Shown in pieces: positions 48,500-58,226 of a DNA stretch of 64,000 bases. How positions within the stretch are numbered: position 1 is the first letter of the stretch; each line of letters opens with the position of its first letter. The notes under the pieces were generated by a model. It saw nothing but the letters and a program-made list of their open reading frames with translations, did not search any database and was not told where the DNA came from. This stretch comes from Mycobacterium sp. (GTDB lineage: Bacteria > Actinomycetota > Actinomycetes > Mycobacteriales > Mycobacteriaceae). Position numbers and translations under genes: made by a program. The DNA lies in contig JAGYKK010000009.1 in NCBI GenBank assembly GCA_018401645.1, positions 1-64,000 of the forward strand. Reading direction: 5' to 3'.

Positions 48500-50089
48500 G
48501 TGCGGCGCCGTGGCCCGCGGCGATGCCAGCGATGCTGAAGAGGGACTCGAACCGCTTTCAATAGCGTTCGTGGTCGGTCAGGGCTGCGGGTCCCAGCCCC
48601 GAACTCGGCTTTGAACCTGGTCGAGCCGAATCCGTCGGCCGCCGGGTCAGCGCAGTCCGACCCCCTCGATCAGGATCTCGGTGCCGGTAAGCGCCCCGGA
48701 ATACCGGCCAGGTTGGTGACCGGATCGGTCGCCGCTGATCCGACTGGAGCGGCAGTGACCGCCATCGGGCGAGTGAAAATCGTCGGCGATTGCGCGCCAA
48801 ATCGGTTCCCGCGATCCGACAAGGATGACGTCGTCGATTGCGCATTCCGTAACCGGCCGCGGCGTCGGCCACTGCGGTGGCGCCGTAGGAATGTCCGATC
48901 ACCGTCACGTGCGAGGGGCCGCGGTGGGTCACCTCTAGCGCATTCACGTCGGCGGCGAGCAAGGCACCGCCGTCGCGAGCCAGGGCGGTCGGGCCACTAG
49001 GGGTCGACAATCGCATCAGGGGCGTCGTAACCCACATCAGGCCACCACCGACACCGCGGCGTCCGCCGCCACCCCGTTGCCCGGTGGCAGCCACCGTCTC
49101 GCTGTAGAGCTGCGGCGTCGTCATTGTGGCCAAGCCATCCGCTGGCCACGCTGCCTCGGTGCCCGGGATGGCACCGCGGTGTGGGCGCGGTGTGGATCGC
49201 CGATCGCGATCGCGGCTCTTCCCTGACCGTTGAAACCTATGAGGCGGTAGGTGAGCAGCGGGACCTCGCTACCAGTCTGCGAGCCGTTGTACTCGAGCCC
49301 TGCTTGACTCTCTCTGCGCGTTGTCGTGGCGGGTGATGTCGTCGTGGCTCAGCCCATACGGTGGGGCGCTGCGATGATGTTCGATCCCGGCACGGTGGGC
49401 GGACGCGGCGTTGGCAATCCGACCGATGTCGCCGGCTGCCGACACCCACGTTCGCAGTGTTGCGATCCTGTGCCGGAATGCCGACACGGTTGCCCAATTC
49501 TTCCAGTTATGCTCCAGCAGTTGATTTTTAGCCATCATGCTCAGGGACTGCCACCATATCGCGGTGTCGACGGGATCCGACTGTCTCGACCGGGATCGAG
49601 GGCATCGGCAACGCCTGGCATCGGCCATTAAATGACCTGTTCAAGGTGGTGTCGACGATGTTGGCCTGAGCGACTATCCGCTCGAGACGCACCATCAACG
49701 GGCCCGCTTCGGCGGCGAACTGTCCGGCGGTGCCGCGGAGTCTGCCGCCGGGCAGAACCGTGCCGCTATCGCGATCAATCATCAGGCCGGCGGATTAGGC
49801 GTCGTCGTCAGAAGTCGGCGTAGTGCGCTTTACCAGATGCGCGACGTCATCAACAACTAATCAAACCGCGCGGGCCACCGCCACGAGCCCCCCGCGTTCG
49901 CGCCCTCGTCGAGCTCATCGCCGCCCGTGCGGCGTCGCCGGCCGCCCCGTCCCACGCCGCCACTGCGGGTAATTGCGTCATCGCCATCGACGTCACGTGC
50001 GCCGCCTCGGCTCGGGCGGTCGCGGCGTGGGAGACCGCCTGAAGGTCCGCTGGATCCCAACGGTCGATGTCAGCAGGCGTCAGCGTCAT
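48480..50089 (-). CDS. DUF1023 alpha/beta hydrolase with WXG-like N-terminal domain (heavily frameshifted)
   Basis: About 530 aa. ATG 50089: TPADIDRWDPADLQAVSHAATARAEAAHVTSMAMTQLPAVAAWDGAAGDAARAAM is a helical domain with a WDG turn, then GLMIDRDSGTVLPGG, EAGPLMVRLERIVAQANIVDTTL. The C-terminal hydrolase has EVTHRGPSHVTVIGHSYGATAVADAA (nucleophile Ser in GHSYG) and, after shifts, TRFKAEFGAGTRSP, HERY, ESLFSIAGIAAGHGAAL at the end, as in DUF1023 proteins. Middle parts (48650-49600) are badly broken. It follows a WXG100 gene by nine bases, so it may be a type VII-linked product. Confidence 0.75.
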
Positions 50090-50098
50090 CGCGAGAGT

Positions 50099-50392
50099 TC
50101 ACCGGGGCCAATCCTCGGCCACCGCCGAGGCGTTCCGGCGATCCATCTCCACGAAGTTCAGGGCACTCTGGCGCAGGGCCTCGGCGTGTTCCTGGACGGC
50201 GGTTGACAGCGTCGTCGTCGCGGTGGCCCACAAGGCTGCTCTGGCCGACAGTGCCGCCGCGGACGAACCCACCCAGCCGGACAAGGCTGATTCGACCGTC
50301 GCGTCGGCACCTGCGTGGCTCGCAAACAGATCGTCGCAAGACTGCGCGGCCTGCACTGCGGCGGCGATCAACAATTCCGGGCAGACGTCCAT
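50099..50392 (-). CDS. WXG100-like type VII secretion target
   Basis: 97-aa helical-hairpin protein, intact. MDVCPELLIAAAVQAAQSCDDLFAS forms helix 1, the turn SGWVGSSAAAL carries the WxG motif (WVG), and AVQEHAEALRQSALNFVEMDRRNASAVAE forms helix 2. No signal peptide. ATG 50392 chosen because upstream codons are arginine-rich. The adjacent hydrolase has its own WxG-type N-terminal domain, so the two could dimerise for ESX export; no ESX core genes are in the window. Confidence 0.8.
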   Translation of the reverse strand: MDVCPELLIAAAVQAAQSCDDLFASHAGADATVESALSGWVGSSAAALSARAALWATATTTLSTAVQEHAEALRQSALNFVEMDRRNASAVAEDWPR

Positions 50393-50638
50393 CGACTCGG
50401 GCACGCAGCGGACCTCCGGGCGGTAGCAGCGATCAGGTGCCGGGAAAATAAGCAGCCGCCGCGACCGCCGCAAGTCACTCGTCCACAGGTGCTCTCGGGC
50501 GATGCCGCGTCCGGGACTCACTTGACCGCGGCGCACCTGGCAACCAGCGTGGGGATGGTTGCCGGGTGAGCGCACAACGCGCAGCCGAGCACGCCTGGGC
50601 CTGACTGCAACCCGCCCCTGACGTGTCAAACTGGCCCG

Positions 50639-52861
50639 ATGCTGAATGGCATCGCCCGCCTCGCCGTCGCCGCGCCACGACGGATCATCATTGCGGCGGT
50701 GCTGCTGATGCTGGCCGTCGGTGTCTTCGGAGTGCCGGTTGCGCAGAAGCTCTCGCCGAGCGGGTTCCAGGACCCCACGGCAGAGTCTTCGAGGGTTGCG
50801 GGCCTGCTCACCGAAAAGTTCGGGAGGGGCGGAGTCTCACTGGTCATTGCGGTCACCGCACCGGATCGCTACGACAGCCCGCGGGCTCGCGCGGTGGCCG
50901 ACGGCGTCATCGACCGACTCGCCAGTTCCGGACACGTGGCCGACATCAACTCGGCCTGGACCTCGCCGCCACCGGCGGCGTCGGCTCTGGTCAGCGCCGA
51001 CCAGAAGTCGGGTCTGATTGTGACGGGCATCGTCGGCCCCGAGAACCGACAACAGGCCTACACCAAGGAACTCACCGACGCAGTTGTCGGGGAACGCGAC
51101 GGCGTCACGGTGCGCGCCGGCGGCGCGGCGATGGTGAACCTGCAAGTCACTGAGCAATCCAAGCGGGATCTGGTGATGCTGGAGGCGATCGTCGTGCCGC
51201 TCAGCTTTCTCGTTCTCATCTGGGTGTTCGGCGGACTTTTCGCCGCAGCGTTGCCGATCGCCGTGGGTGTGATGGCGATCCTGGGCTCGCTGGCCGTTTT
51301 GCGCGCCATCACCTTCTTCACCGAGGTGTCTATCTTCGCCCTGAACCTCACCACGGCAATGGGTTTGGCACTGGCCATCGACTACACACTGCTAATGATC
51401 AGTCGCTTTCGGGAGGAGCTGGCCGACGGGCGCAGTCGCGGGGAAGCGGTGCGCACCATGATGGTCACGGCCGGTCGTACCGTGATCTTCTCAGCGGTGA
51501 TCGTCGCGTTGTCGATGGCGGTGATGGTGATCTTCCCGATGAACTTCCTGCGTTCGTTCGCCTACGCGGGTGTAGCCACCGTCGCCTTCGCCGCCGTGGC
51601 GGCCTTGGCCGTGACTCCTGCGGCCATCATGATGCTGGGCGACAGGCTCGATTCGCTGGACGTTCGGCTGTCCATCCGCCGACTGCTCGGCCGACCGGCG
51701 TCGACGGCCACCCTGCCCCTCGAGCAACAGTTCTGGTACCGCTCGACGAAATTCGTCATGCGGCACGCCGGGCCTATCGGCCTCGCGGTGGTCGTGTTGT
51801 TGGTTTTCCTGGGTGCCCCGTTCCTCGGGGTGCGTCCCGGCTTCCCCGACGATCGGGTGTTGCCGAAGTCGGCCTCGGCCCACCAGGTTGGTGACCTGCT
51901 GCGATCGGATTTCGCCATCGACTCCGATTCCGAGGTGCCGATCGTCATCACCGACTCGGTAGGTCTGGACGCCGCCGAAGTGGATCGCTACGCCGCTGCG
52001 ATGTCTCAGATTCCCGACGTCAACTCGGTGTCGGCTCCGCGGGGCACCTTTGTCAACGGGGTGCTTACCGGGCCGCCGTTGGCGGCCACGGGGGAGGCAT
52101 CCGGCAGCACCTTGCTGACCGTCGGGAGTTCGCTGCCGCTGTTCTCCCAAGCCTCGGAATCACAACTCAGCCTGATGCACGCGGTGCCGACCCCGGGCGG
52201 CAGGACGACCGAGTTCGGTGGGTTGGCGCAAACCAACCGCGACAGCGTCGATGCCATCACCTCGCGGTTGCCACTGGTTCTGGGCTTGATCGCCGTCATC
52301 ATGCTGGTGTTGCTGTTCCTCCTTACCGGCAGCGTGGTGCTTCCGATCAAGGCACTGATCCTCAACGTGCTCTCGTTGTCGGCGGCGTTCGGGGCGACGG
52401 TGTGGATTTTCCAGGAGGGAAATCTCGGCGGCTTGGGCACCACCACCACCGGCACCCTGGTGGCCAACATGCCGGTGCTGCTGTTCTGCGTAGCCTTCGG
52501 GCTGTCGATGGATTACGAGGTATTCCTGGTGTCGCGGATTCGGGAGTTCTGGCTGGAGTCCTCACGGACCAGTGCCGATAACGCCGAGAGCGTGGCTCTG
52601 GGCCTGGCTCACACCGGCCGGGTGATCACGGCGGCGGCGTTGATTATGGCGATCTCATTCGCGGCCCTGATCGCGGCCCAGGTGGCGGTGATGCGACTGT
52701 TCGGTTTGGGCCTCACCCTTGCGATACTGGTCGACGCCACCTTGATTCGGGTTGTCCTGGTGCCGGCGTTCATGCAGGTGATGGGCAAATGGAACTGGTG
52801 GGCCCCCGCGCCCCTTGTGCGCATTCACGATCGCCTGGGAATCAGCGAGACCGCTCGCTAA
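50639..52861 (+). CDS. MmpL-family RND transporter (short type)
   Basis: 740 aa, intact. Helix 1 at about 18-38, a periplasmic porter domain (40-180), five helices (about 180-345) containing the proton-relay Asp-Tyr in LAIDYTLLMISRFREEL, helix 7 at 380-400, a second porter domain (405-545), and five helices with LSMDYEVFLVSRIREFW. No large C-terminal cytoplasmic domain, so it resembles MmpL13-size proteins. Cargo is unknown; location before a polyketide-lipid locus suggests lipid export. Starts ATG 50639, divergent from the WXG100 gene. Confidence 0.9.
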   Translation: MLNGIARLAVAAPRRIIIAAVLLMLAVGVFGVPVAQKLSPSGFQDPTAESSRVAGLLTEKFGRGGVSLVIAVTAPDRYDSPRARAVADGVIDRLASSGHVADINSAWTSPPPAASALVSADQKSGLIVTGIVGPENRQQAYTKELTDAVVGERDGVTVRAGGAAMVNLQVTEQSKRDLVMLEAIVVPLSFLVLIWVFGGLFAAALPIAVGVMAILGSLAVLRAITFFTEVSIFALNLTTAMGLALAIDYTLLMISRFREELADGRSRGEAVRTMMVTAGRTVIFSAVIVALSMAVMVIFPMNFLRSFAYAGVATVAFAAVAALAVTPAAIMMLGDRLDSLDVRLSIRRLLGRPASTATLPLEQQFWYRSTKFVMRHAGPIGLAVVVLLVFLGAPFLGVRPGFPDDRVLPKSASAHQVGDLLRSDFAIDSDSEVPIVITDSVGLDAAEVDRYAAAMSQIPDVNSVSAPRGTFVNGVLTGPPLAATGEASGSTLLTVGSSLPLFSQASESQLSLMHAVPTPGGRTTEFGGLAQTNRDSVDAITSRLPLVLGLIAVIMLVLLFLLTGSVVLPIKALILNVLSLSAAFGATVWIFQEGNLGGLGTTTTGTLVANMPVLLFCVAFGLSMDYEVFLVSRIREFWLESSRTSADNAESVALGLAHTGRVITAAALIMAISFAALIAAQVAVMRLFGLGLTLAILVDATLIRVVLVPAFMQVMGKWNWWAPAPLVRIHDRLGISETAR

Positions 52862-53610
52862 CCGAGGTAATCGGACTCCAGGACCAGGTCTGGCACCAGC
52901 GTCTGATACTCGACATGGGTGCGATGCTCGACGGTGTGCCAGTGCCTGTCCTGTTCCTCCCGCATGTAGGCGCGGTACTTCGGCGATCCGGGGAACCCGA
53001 CGTTATCGGCCATCACGATCGCGCCGCGGCGCAACCAGCCACGGCCGACGATGGCAAGCAGGTCGGACAGGTACGCGTTCTTGTCGTGATCGATGAATAG
53101 TAGGTCCACGGCGCCGATGCCCAATCCGTGCTCGTGCTGCAACCTGTCCAATGTCGATCCACCGTCACCGATCGTGCCGACGACGCAGGTGATCCGGTCG
53201 GCAACGCCGGCGTGGGTCCAGATGCGCCGTGCGACATCGGCATTGGCAGCACAGAGTTCGACCGAAACCACTCGCGCTGACGGTGCCGCGGCAGCGATCC
53301 GAAGCGCGCCGTAGCCGCAGTAGGTACCCAGCTCCAATGCCAACCGAGGATCCGATCGGCGAACCGCCGCATCAAGGAGTTGGCCCTTCTGATCACCGAC
53401 ATTGACCAGAAACGACTTCTCATAGGCGAATTCGTCGATAGTCGCCAGCACGCCGGCGATGTCGCCGGGGCGAGCATGGGCCACCACATAGTCGGCGGCG
53501 GCTGCTTCTCGGCCGTCACCTAGCTGCCCGCTTGCGTTGAATTTCCGGATGCCGATACCCGCGCGCAACACCGACCAGCGCAGCATCGGCAGGCGCCGAC
53601 CAAACCCCAT
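52858..53610 (-). CDS. Catechol O-methyltransferase-like SAM methyltransferase
   Basis: 250 aa class I methyltransferase. SAM loop LALELGTYCGYGALRIAA, ENEKSFLVNVGDQKGQLLDAAVR-type region before it, metal ligands in LLFIDHDKNAYLSDL and ADNVGFPGSPKYRAYMREE, all as in COMT. N-terminal helix region about 1-20 is basic. Its stop overlaps the convergent mmpL stop. In this neighbourhood O-methylation of a phenolic lipid is an attractive but unproven role. Confidence 0.85.
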   Translation of the reverse strand: MGFGRRLPMLRWSVLRAGIGIRKFNASGQLGDGREAAAADYVVAHARPGDIAGVLATIDEFAYEKSFLVNVGDQKGQLLDAAVRRSDPRLALELGTYCGYGALRIAAAAPSARVVSVELCAANADVARRIWTHAGVADRITCVVGTIGDGGSTLDRLQHEHGLGIGAVDLLFIDHDKNAYLSDLLAIVGRGWLRRGAIVMADNVGFPGSPKYRAYMREEQDRHWHTVEHRTHVEYQTLVPDLVLESDYLG

Positions 53611-53666
53611 GCGACTACGCTACGGCAGTACTCGGGTGCGATAGGAATCCACAGCGCGGAGGTTCG

Positions 53667-54434
53667 GTGTCGATCGGGGAACCGGTGCAGAGGAGTCGGC
53701 GCAGCAGCGTCATCGTCGCCGCGGGCTACGGCGTCGGGTGTCATGTGTCCTTCGTGCTCGGGGTGGGCACCATGATGGTCGCGATGTTCTTCGGCATGAG
53801 CCGATCCCTGGGTACGGTGCCCGCGCCCTGGACCTGGATCGCCAACGGCGCCCTCCTGCTGCAGTTTCCGCTTGTGCACTCGCTGCTCCTCACGACTCGG
53901 GGCCGGGCGCTGATGGCGCGACTCGGGCCGCGCGGAACGGGATCGACGTTGGCGACGACGATCTACGCCACCATCGCCGCCCTGCAGGTGTTCATTCTCT
54001 TCGCATTCTGGACACCGACGACGACGATCTGGTGGCAGGCCGGCGGCGGCGTTCTGGCGGTGATGATCGGGCTTTATGCGGTGTCCTGGTTGTTGCTGGG
54101 CAAAGCGATGGCTGATGCCGGACTGGCACTGCAGACCGGTAGCCTCGGTTGGGTCGCTCTGTTTCGTGGGCGCAAGCCGGTGTACCCCCCGATGCCTCAG
54201 TCGGGGCTGTTCCGGCTCACCCGCCAACCCATCTACGTTGCCTTCGCGTTGACGCTGTGGACGGTTCCGACGTGGACTCCCGATCAGCTTGTGATCGCAG
54301 TCACCTTCACGGCGTACTGCTTGGTTGCGCCACGGCTCAAAGAGGTGCGCTACCGGCGGATTTACGGCTCCGCATTCGACGATTACGCCCGCCGGGTGCC
54401 GTACTGGTTCCCCTGGCCGCGGAAATCGCGGTGA
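53667..54434 (+). CDS. Membrane methyltransferase-like protein (NnrU/ICMT superfamily)
   Basis: 255 aa with five to six membrane helices (for example [61 protein letters not shown]). The C-terminus has the SAM-binding signature of the superfamily: [19 protein letters not shown] and [28 protein letters not shown] start 53667. Proteins of this kind methylate small thiols or lipids. It precedes the type III PKS by 73 bases on the same strand. Confidence 0.82.
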   Translation: MSIGEPVQRSRRSSVIVAAGYGVGCHVSFVLGVGTMMVAMFFGMSRSLGTVPAPWTWIANGALLLQFPLVHSLLLTTRGRALMARLGPRGTGSTLATTIYATIAALQVFILFAFWTPTTTIWWQAGGGVLAVMIGLYAVSWLLLGKAMADAGLALQTGSLGWVALFRGRKPVYPPMPQSGLFRLTRQPIYVAFALTLWTVPTWTPDQLVIAVTFTAYCLVAPRLKEVRYRRIYGSAFDDYARRVPYWFPWPRKSR

Positions 54435-54507
54435 GCCACCTGCGGCAACGAGTTCGATAACTGGCCGCGGGAGATTCGGCCGCCTGAGTGCAAGGCATAC
54501 TGGAGGC

Positions 54508-55596
54508 ATGTCGGGTAAGCACGCGGCGGTTTCAGCAAAGAGCAGGATCGTGGGTGTTCAGGGTGCGCTGCCCAAGAACCGCTATCGCCAGGATGAGATT
54601 ACCGACGCGTTCATGGCCTTTCCGGTGTTTGCCGAGCATGAAACGATCCTGCGGAGCCTGCACCGCGCCGCCAAGGTCGATCACCGGCACCTCGTGTTAC
54701 CGATCGACGCGTATTCTGCACTGACCGATTTTGGCGCGGCCAATGATCTGTTCATCGAACACGCGGTTGATCTCGGCTCCGCGGCACTCTCCGCGGCGTT
54801 GGACGAGGCCGGCCTGCGGCCCGCGGACGTCGATCTGATCGTCTCGACGACGGTGACCGGGCTGATGGTGCCGTCCCTGGAGGCACGGGTGGCCGCCCGC
54901 GTCGGGCTTCGCGCGGACGTGCGCAGGGTGCCAATGTTCGGCCTCGGTTGCGTGGCCGGCGCGGCCGGGGTAGCCCGGCTTCATGATTACCTGCGGGGCG
55001 CGCCCGACGACGTGGCCGTTCTGCTGTCGGTGGAACTGTGTTCGTTGACCTTTCCCGCTCTCAAATCCGAGATCGCCGGCTGGGTCGGTAGTGCGCTGTT
55101 TGGCGATGGTGCCGCCGCGGTGGTCGCGGTCGGCGAACGCCGGGCCCGCGAAATCGGCGCAGCCGGACCCGACGTCATCGACTCCCGCAGTCACCTCTAC
55201 CCGGATTCGTTGCGCACCATGGGCTGGGACGTCGGGTCCAGCGGTTTGCAACTGGTGCTTTCACCCGATGTGCCGGAGGTGGTCAGTCGTTACCTGCGCG
55301 AGGACGTCACCGGATTCCTTGGCGTCCATGATCTCGACATCTCCGACGTCGGCGCCTGGGTCAGCCACCCCGGCGGGCCCAAAGTGATCGACGCGATAGT
55401 CGAGAGCCTTGATCTGCCTGATGACGCTCTTGAGCTCACGTGGCGCTCGCTGGCCGATGTCGGCAACCTGTCGTCATCCTCGGTGCTGCACGTGCTCCGC
55501 GACACCATCGCTAAACGTCCTGCTGCCGGGCCCGGCCTGATGATGGCGATGGGGCCCGGTTTCTGCTCGGAACTGGTTCTGCTGCAATGGCATTGA
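54508..55596 (+). CDS. Type III polyketide synthase
   Basis: 362-aa chalcone-synthase-fold enzyme. Catalytic triad visible: Cys148 in [16 protein letters not shown], His287 in [12 protein letters not shown], Asn320 in [14 protein letters not shown]. The C-terminal [14 protein letters not shown] is typical. It condenses acyl-CoA with malonyl-CoA units; with the following ICMT-like methyltransferase and flavoprotein the set mirrors Streptomyces srsABC, which makes methylated alkylresorcinol quinones. ATG 54508 has only a one-base gap to GGAGG; the true start could be slightly different. Confidence 0.92.
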   Translation: MSGKHAAVSAKSRIVGVQGALPKNRYRQDEITDAFMAFPVFAEHETILRSLHRAAKVDHRHLVLPIDAYSALTDFGAANDLFIEHAVDLGSAALSAALDEAGLRPADVDLIVSTTVTGLMVPSLEARVAARVGLRADVRRVPMFGLGCVAGAAGVARLHDYLRGAPDDVAVLLSVELCSLTFPALKSEIAGWVGSALFGDGAAAVVAVGERRAREIGAAGPDVIDSRSHLYPDSLRTMGWDVGSSGLQLVLSPDVPEVVSRYLREDVTGFLGVHDLDISDVGAWVSHPGGPKVIDAIVESLDLPDDALELTWRSLADVGNLSSSSVLHVLRDTIAKRPAAGPGLMMAMGPGFCSELVLLQWH

Positions 55597-55609
55597 TGGC
55601 GTCCCCCAC

Positions 55610-56119
55610 ATGATGTGGTACGCGCTGCTGGTGGCCGTGGTCGGCCTCGAGCGGATCGCGGAGTTGGTGGTTTCCAAGCGCAACCTGGCGTGGAGTCGGG
55701 CACGCGGGGGTGTCGAGTTCGGATCCGGTCATTATCCGGCGATGGTCATCCTGCACACCGGCCTTCTTCTCGGTTGTCTGGCCGAAGTGTTCTGGTTAGA
55801 CCGGCCATTCCTGCCGATGCTGGGTTGGCCGATGCTGGCGGTGGTGATTGCTGCGCAGGCGTTGCGCTGGTGGTGCATTGCCACCCTGGGCCAACAGTGG
55901 AACACCCGGGTGGTGGTGGTTCCGGGTGCACCCCGCGTCACGGGTGGTCCGTATCGGCTGATGTCGCACCCGAATTACATTGCGGTGATCGTTGAGGGAA
56001 TTGCCCTGCCCCTCGTACATTCCGCCTGGATCACGGCATGCGTGTTCACCGTGCTCAACGCCGTTCTGCTGACGACGCGCATCAATACGGAGAACGCGGC
56101 ACTGGCGAGGTTGGCATGA
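55610..56119 (+). CDS. Isoprenylcysteine carboxyl methyltransferase-family protein (SrsB-like)
   Basis: 169 aa, four to five helices, with the SAM region TGGPYRLMSHPNYIAVIVEGIALPL and the upstream ALRWWCIATLGQQWNTRVVVVPG. In srs- and related type III PKS loci this protein O-methylates the resorcinolic ring. Starts 14 bases after the PKS stop and overlaps the next gene (ATGA). Intact. Confidence 0.88.
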   Translation: MMWYALLVAVVGLERIAELVVSKRNLAWSRARGGVEFGSGHYPAMVILHTGLLLGCLAEVFWLDRPFLPMLGWPMLAVVIAAQALRWWCIATLGQQWNTRVVVVPGAPRVTGGPYRLMSHPNYIAVIVEGIALPLVHSAWITACVFTVLNAVLLTTRINTENAALARLA

Positions 56120-57132
56120 TCGACCTCTTGGTAGTCGGGGGCGGACCCGGCGGGCTCGCCACGGCGACGTACGCCGCCCAAGCTGGGTTGGAGGCGGTCG
56201 TCGTGGAACGTCGCCGCGGAACCATCGACAAGGCCTGTGGTGAGGGCCTGATGCCTCACACTGTCAGGCACCTGGAGAAACTTGGTGTCAGCCCGCGCGG
56301 CAGGGCTTTTCACGGCATCACCTACCTGGATGCCAGGGGGTCGGTCCGGGCGGATTTCCGATCTGGGCAGGGAATGGGCATGCGCCGGACCGCGCTGTAT
56401 GAGGCATTGCATGATGCTGCGCGCACGGCCGGCGTGCGGATGGTCCACGGTGACATCGACACGGTGACCCAGGATGCGTCCTCGGTCCGATGCGGACAGT
56501 TCCAGGCGCGTTATCTTGCTGCCGCCGACGGTCTGCACTCACCCATCCGGCGGTCCCTCGGCCTGGACCTGCCCAGTCGCGGTCGGCGACGGTGGGGGAT
56601 CCGGCGCCATTTTGAGATCGCCCCCTGGAGTGACACCGTCGAGGTCTACTGGGCGCGAGACATCGAGGCCTATGTGACGCCGGTCGCTGAGGACAGCGTG
56701 GGCGTGGCCGTGCTGACCTCGCGGCAGGGCAGGCTCGGCGACCACCTCGCGAAGTTCCCCACCCTGGCGGCACGACTGGCTGGCGCGCCGCACGGCTCTG
56801 ACCGGGCTGCGGGCCCACTACGGCAGCGGGTGAAGAGTCGGGCGTCGGGACGGGTGATGCTCGTTGGCGATGCTGCGGGGTACGTCGATGCGCTCACCGG
56901 GGAAGGTCTCGGTATCGCCTTCGGTGGTGCCGAGATCCTGGTGAATTGTGTGCTGGCCGACACCGTCGACGACTATGACCGCCAGTGGCGCCGGATGTCT
57001 CGGCGCTATCGGGCGCTGACCGCCGGACTGCTCTACGCAAGTGGCGTTCGGCCGGTGCGGTCCCTGATCGTGCCGGCCGCCCGCGCGCTGCCGACAGCGT
57101 TCGGCGGAATCGTCAATCTGCTCGCCCACTAG
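56116..57132 (+). CDS. FAD-dependent oxidoreductase (SrsC / geranylgeranyl-reductase-like)
   Basis: 338 aa. FAD-binding GGGPGGLATATYAAQ (Rossmann), the second site VMLVGDAAGYVDALTGEGLGIAFGG, and CGEGLMPHTVRHLEKLG. It resembles flavin monooxygenases and lipid reductases found next to bacterial type III PKS genes; hydroxylation of a phenolic lipid ring is the analogy. ATG 56116 overlaps the previous stop. Confidence 0.87.
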   Translation: MIDLLVVGGGPGGLATATYAAQAGLEAVVVERRRGTIDKACGEGLMPHTVRHLEKLGVSPRGRAFHGITYLDARGSVRADFRSGQGMGMRRTALYEALHDAARTAGVRMVHGDIDTVTQDASSVRCGQFQARYLAAADGLHSPIRRSLGLDLPSRGRRRWGIRRHFEIAPWSDTVEVYWARDIEAYVTPVAEDSVGVAVLTSRQGRLGDHLAKFPTLAARLAGAPHGSDRAAGPLRQRVKSRASGRVMLVGDAAGYVDALTGEGLGIAFGGAEILVNCVLADTVDDYDRQWRRMSRRYRALTAGLLYASGVRPVRSLIVPAARALPTAFGGIVNLLAH

Positions 57133-57141
57133 GCTCAGGCC

Positions 57142-58188
57142 ATGACGATGGCCGACGGCGGGCGCGACCCGGTGTCCGCATTCGTGGACAGTGTTGAACT
57201 GGTGAAGATGCGCACCGCCGGTCTTGCCGAGATGGATTTGTTCGAAGACTGCTCGGCCAATCAGTTGGAGGCCGTGGCGCAGCGGATGCGGCCATTGCGT
57301 GCCGCCGCCGGTCAGGTCCTGATGAAACAGGGCGAGGAAGCCGTGTCGTTCATCCTGATCCGCTCCGGTCGAGCCGAGATCCGCCGGACCGGCGAGGACG
57401 ACTCGGTGGTGTTCGACGAGGTGCCGGCCGGCCTGATCGTTGGTGAGATCGCGCTTCTGCGCGACAAGCCGCGCACCGCTACCGTCACCGCCACCGAGGC
57501 ACTGACCGGCTACATCGGCGACGACAAGGTATTCGCGGCCATGGCCGACCTGCCCGGTGTCAGCGAGCGGTTGCTACGCATAGTCCGCCAGCGGCTGGCA
57601 GCGTTCATCACCCCGATCGCGGTCACGCTCTCTGACAGCAGTGAACTGTTGCTGCGTCCGGTGCTGCCCGGCGACAGCGAACGTTCCAACCACCAGTCGG
57701 TGGAATTCTCCAACGAGACGCTCTATCGGCGGTTCATGTCGCCTCGAGCACCGAGTGCCGCGCTGATGCACTATCTGTTCGAGGTCGACTATGTCGACCA
57801 CTTCGTCTGGGTTCTCGCCGACGAGGCGGACGAATCAGTGGTGGCCGACGTGCGCTTCGTCCGCGATGTCAACGACGCGAGTGTTGCCGAGGTGGCGTTC
57901 ATCGTCGCCGACGACTATCAGGGCCGCGGCATCGGCAGCCTGCTGATGGACACCATCATCGTCGCTGCCCAGGTTTTAGGAGTGCACCGGTTCACCGCCA
58001 GGTTGCTGGCCGAGAATCAGCCGATGCGTGCCATCCTGGATCGGTTCGATGTCCAGTGGAAGCGCGACGAACCCGGTGTGGTGACAGCGGAATTCGACGT
58101 GCCGAATCCCGATGAACTGCGGATCGACTCGGGGTTGGCCGACCAAATCAGATCGGTGACACGGCAGGTCGTTCGCGCCGTGGGCTGA
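57142..58188 (+). CDS. cAMP-regulated protein lysine acetyltransferase (Pat, Rv0998 type)
   Basis: 348 aa, fusion of a cyclic-nucleotide-binding domain (about 28-150; VLMKQGEEAVSFILIRSGRAEI, IVGEIALLRDKPRTATV with the phosphate-binding Arg) and a GNAT domain (about 165-330; RPVLPGDSERS, ETLYRRFMSPRAP, SVAEVAFIVADDYQGRGIGSLLMDT). cAMP activates the enzyme, which acetylates and turns off acyl-CoA synthetases. Its close match to Rv0998 re-anchors synteny after the accessory block. The gene is intact. Confidence 0.94.
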   Translation: MTMADGGRDPVSAFVDSVELVKMRTAGLAEMDLFEDCSANQLEAVAQRMRPLRAAAGQVLMKQGEEAVSFILIRSGRAEIRRTGEDDSVVFDEVPAGLIVGEIALLRDKPRTATVTATEALTGYIGDDKVFAAMADLPGVSERLLRIVRQRLAAFITPIAVTLSDSSELLLRPVLPGDSERSNHQSVEFSNETLYRRFMSPRAPSAALMHYLFEVDYVDHFVWVLADEADESVVADVRFVRDVNDASVAEVAFIVADDYQGRGIGSLLMDTIIVAAQVLGVHRFTARLLAENQPMRAILDRFDVQWKRDEPGVVTAEFDVPNPDELRIDSGLADQIRSVTRQVVRAVG

Positions 58189-58226
58189 GCCCGGGTGTCC
58201 GCGATCGCAGCGCTAGGCTGGAAACA

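Noticed and set aside
39349..50638. True pseudogene graveyard or prophage remnant
   Set aside because: Frame-corrected segments keep family motifs and there is no phage or transposase protein; errors of the same kind occur in the neighbouring tRNA and in essential genes. Real decay is not excluded without reads.
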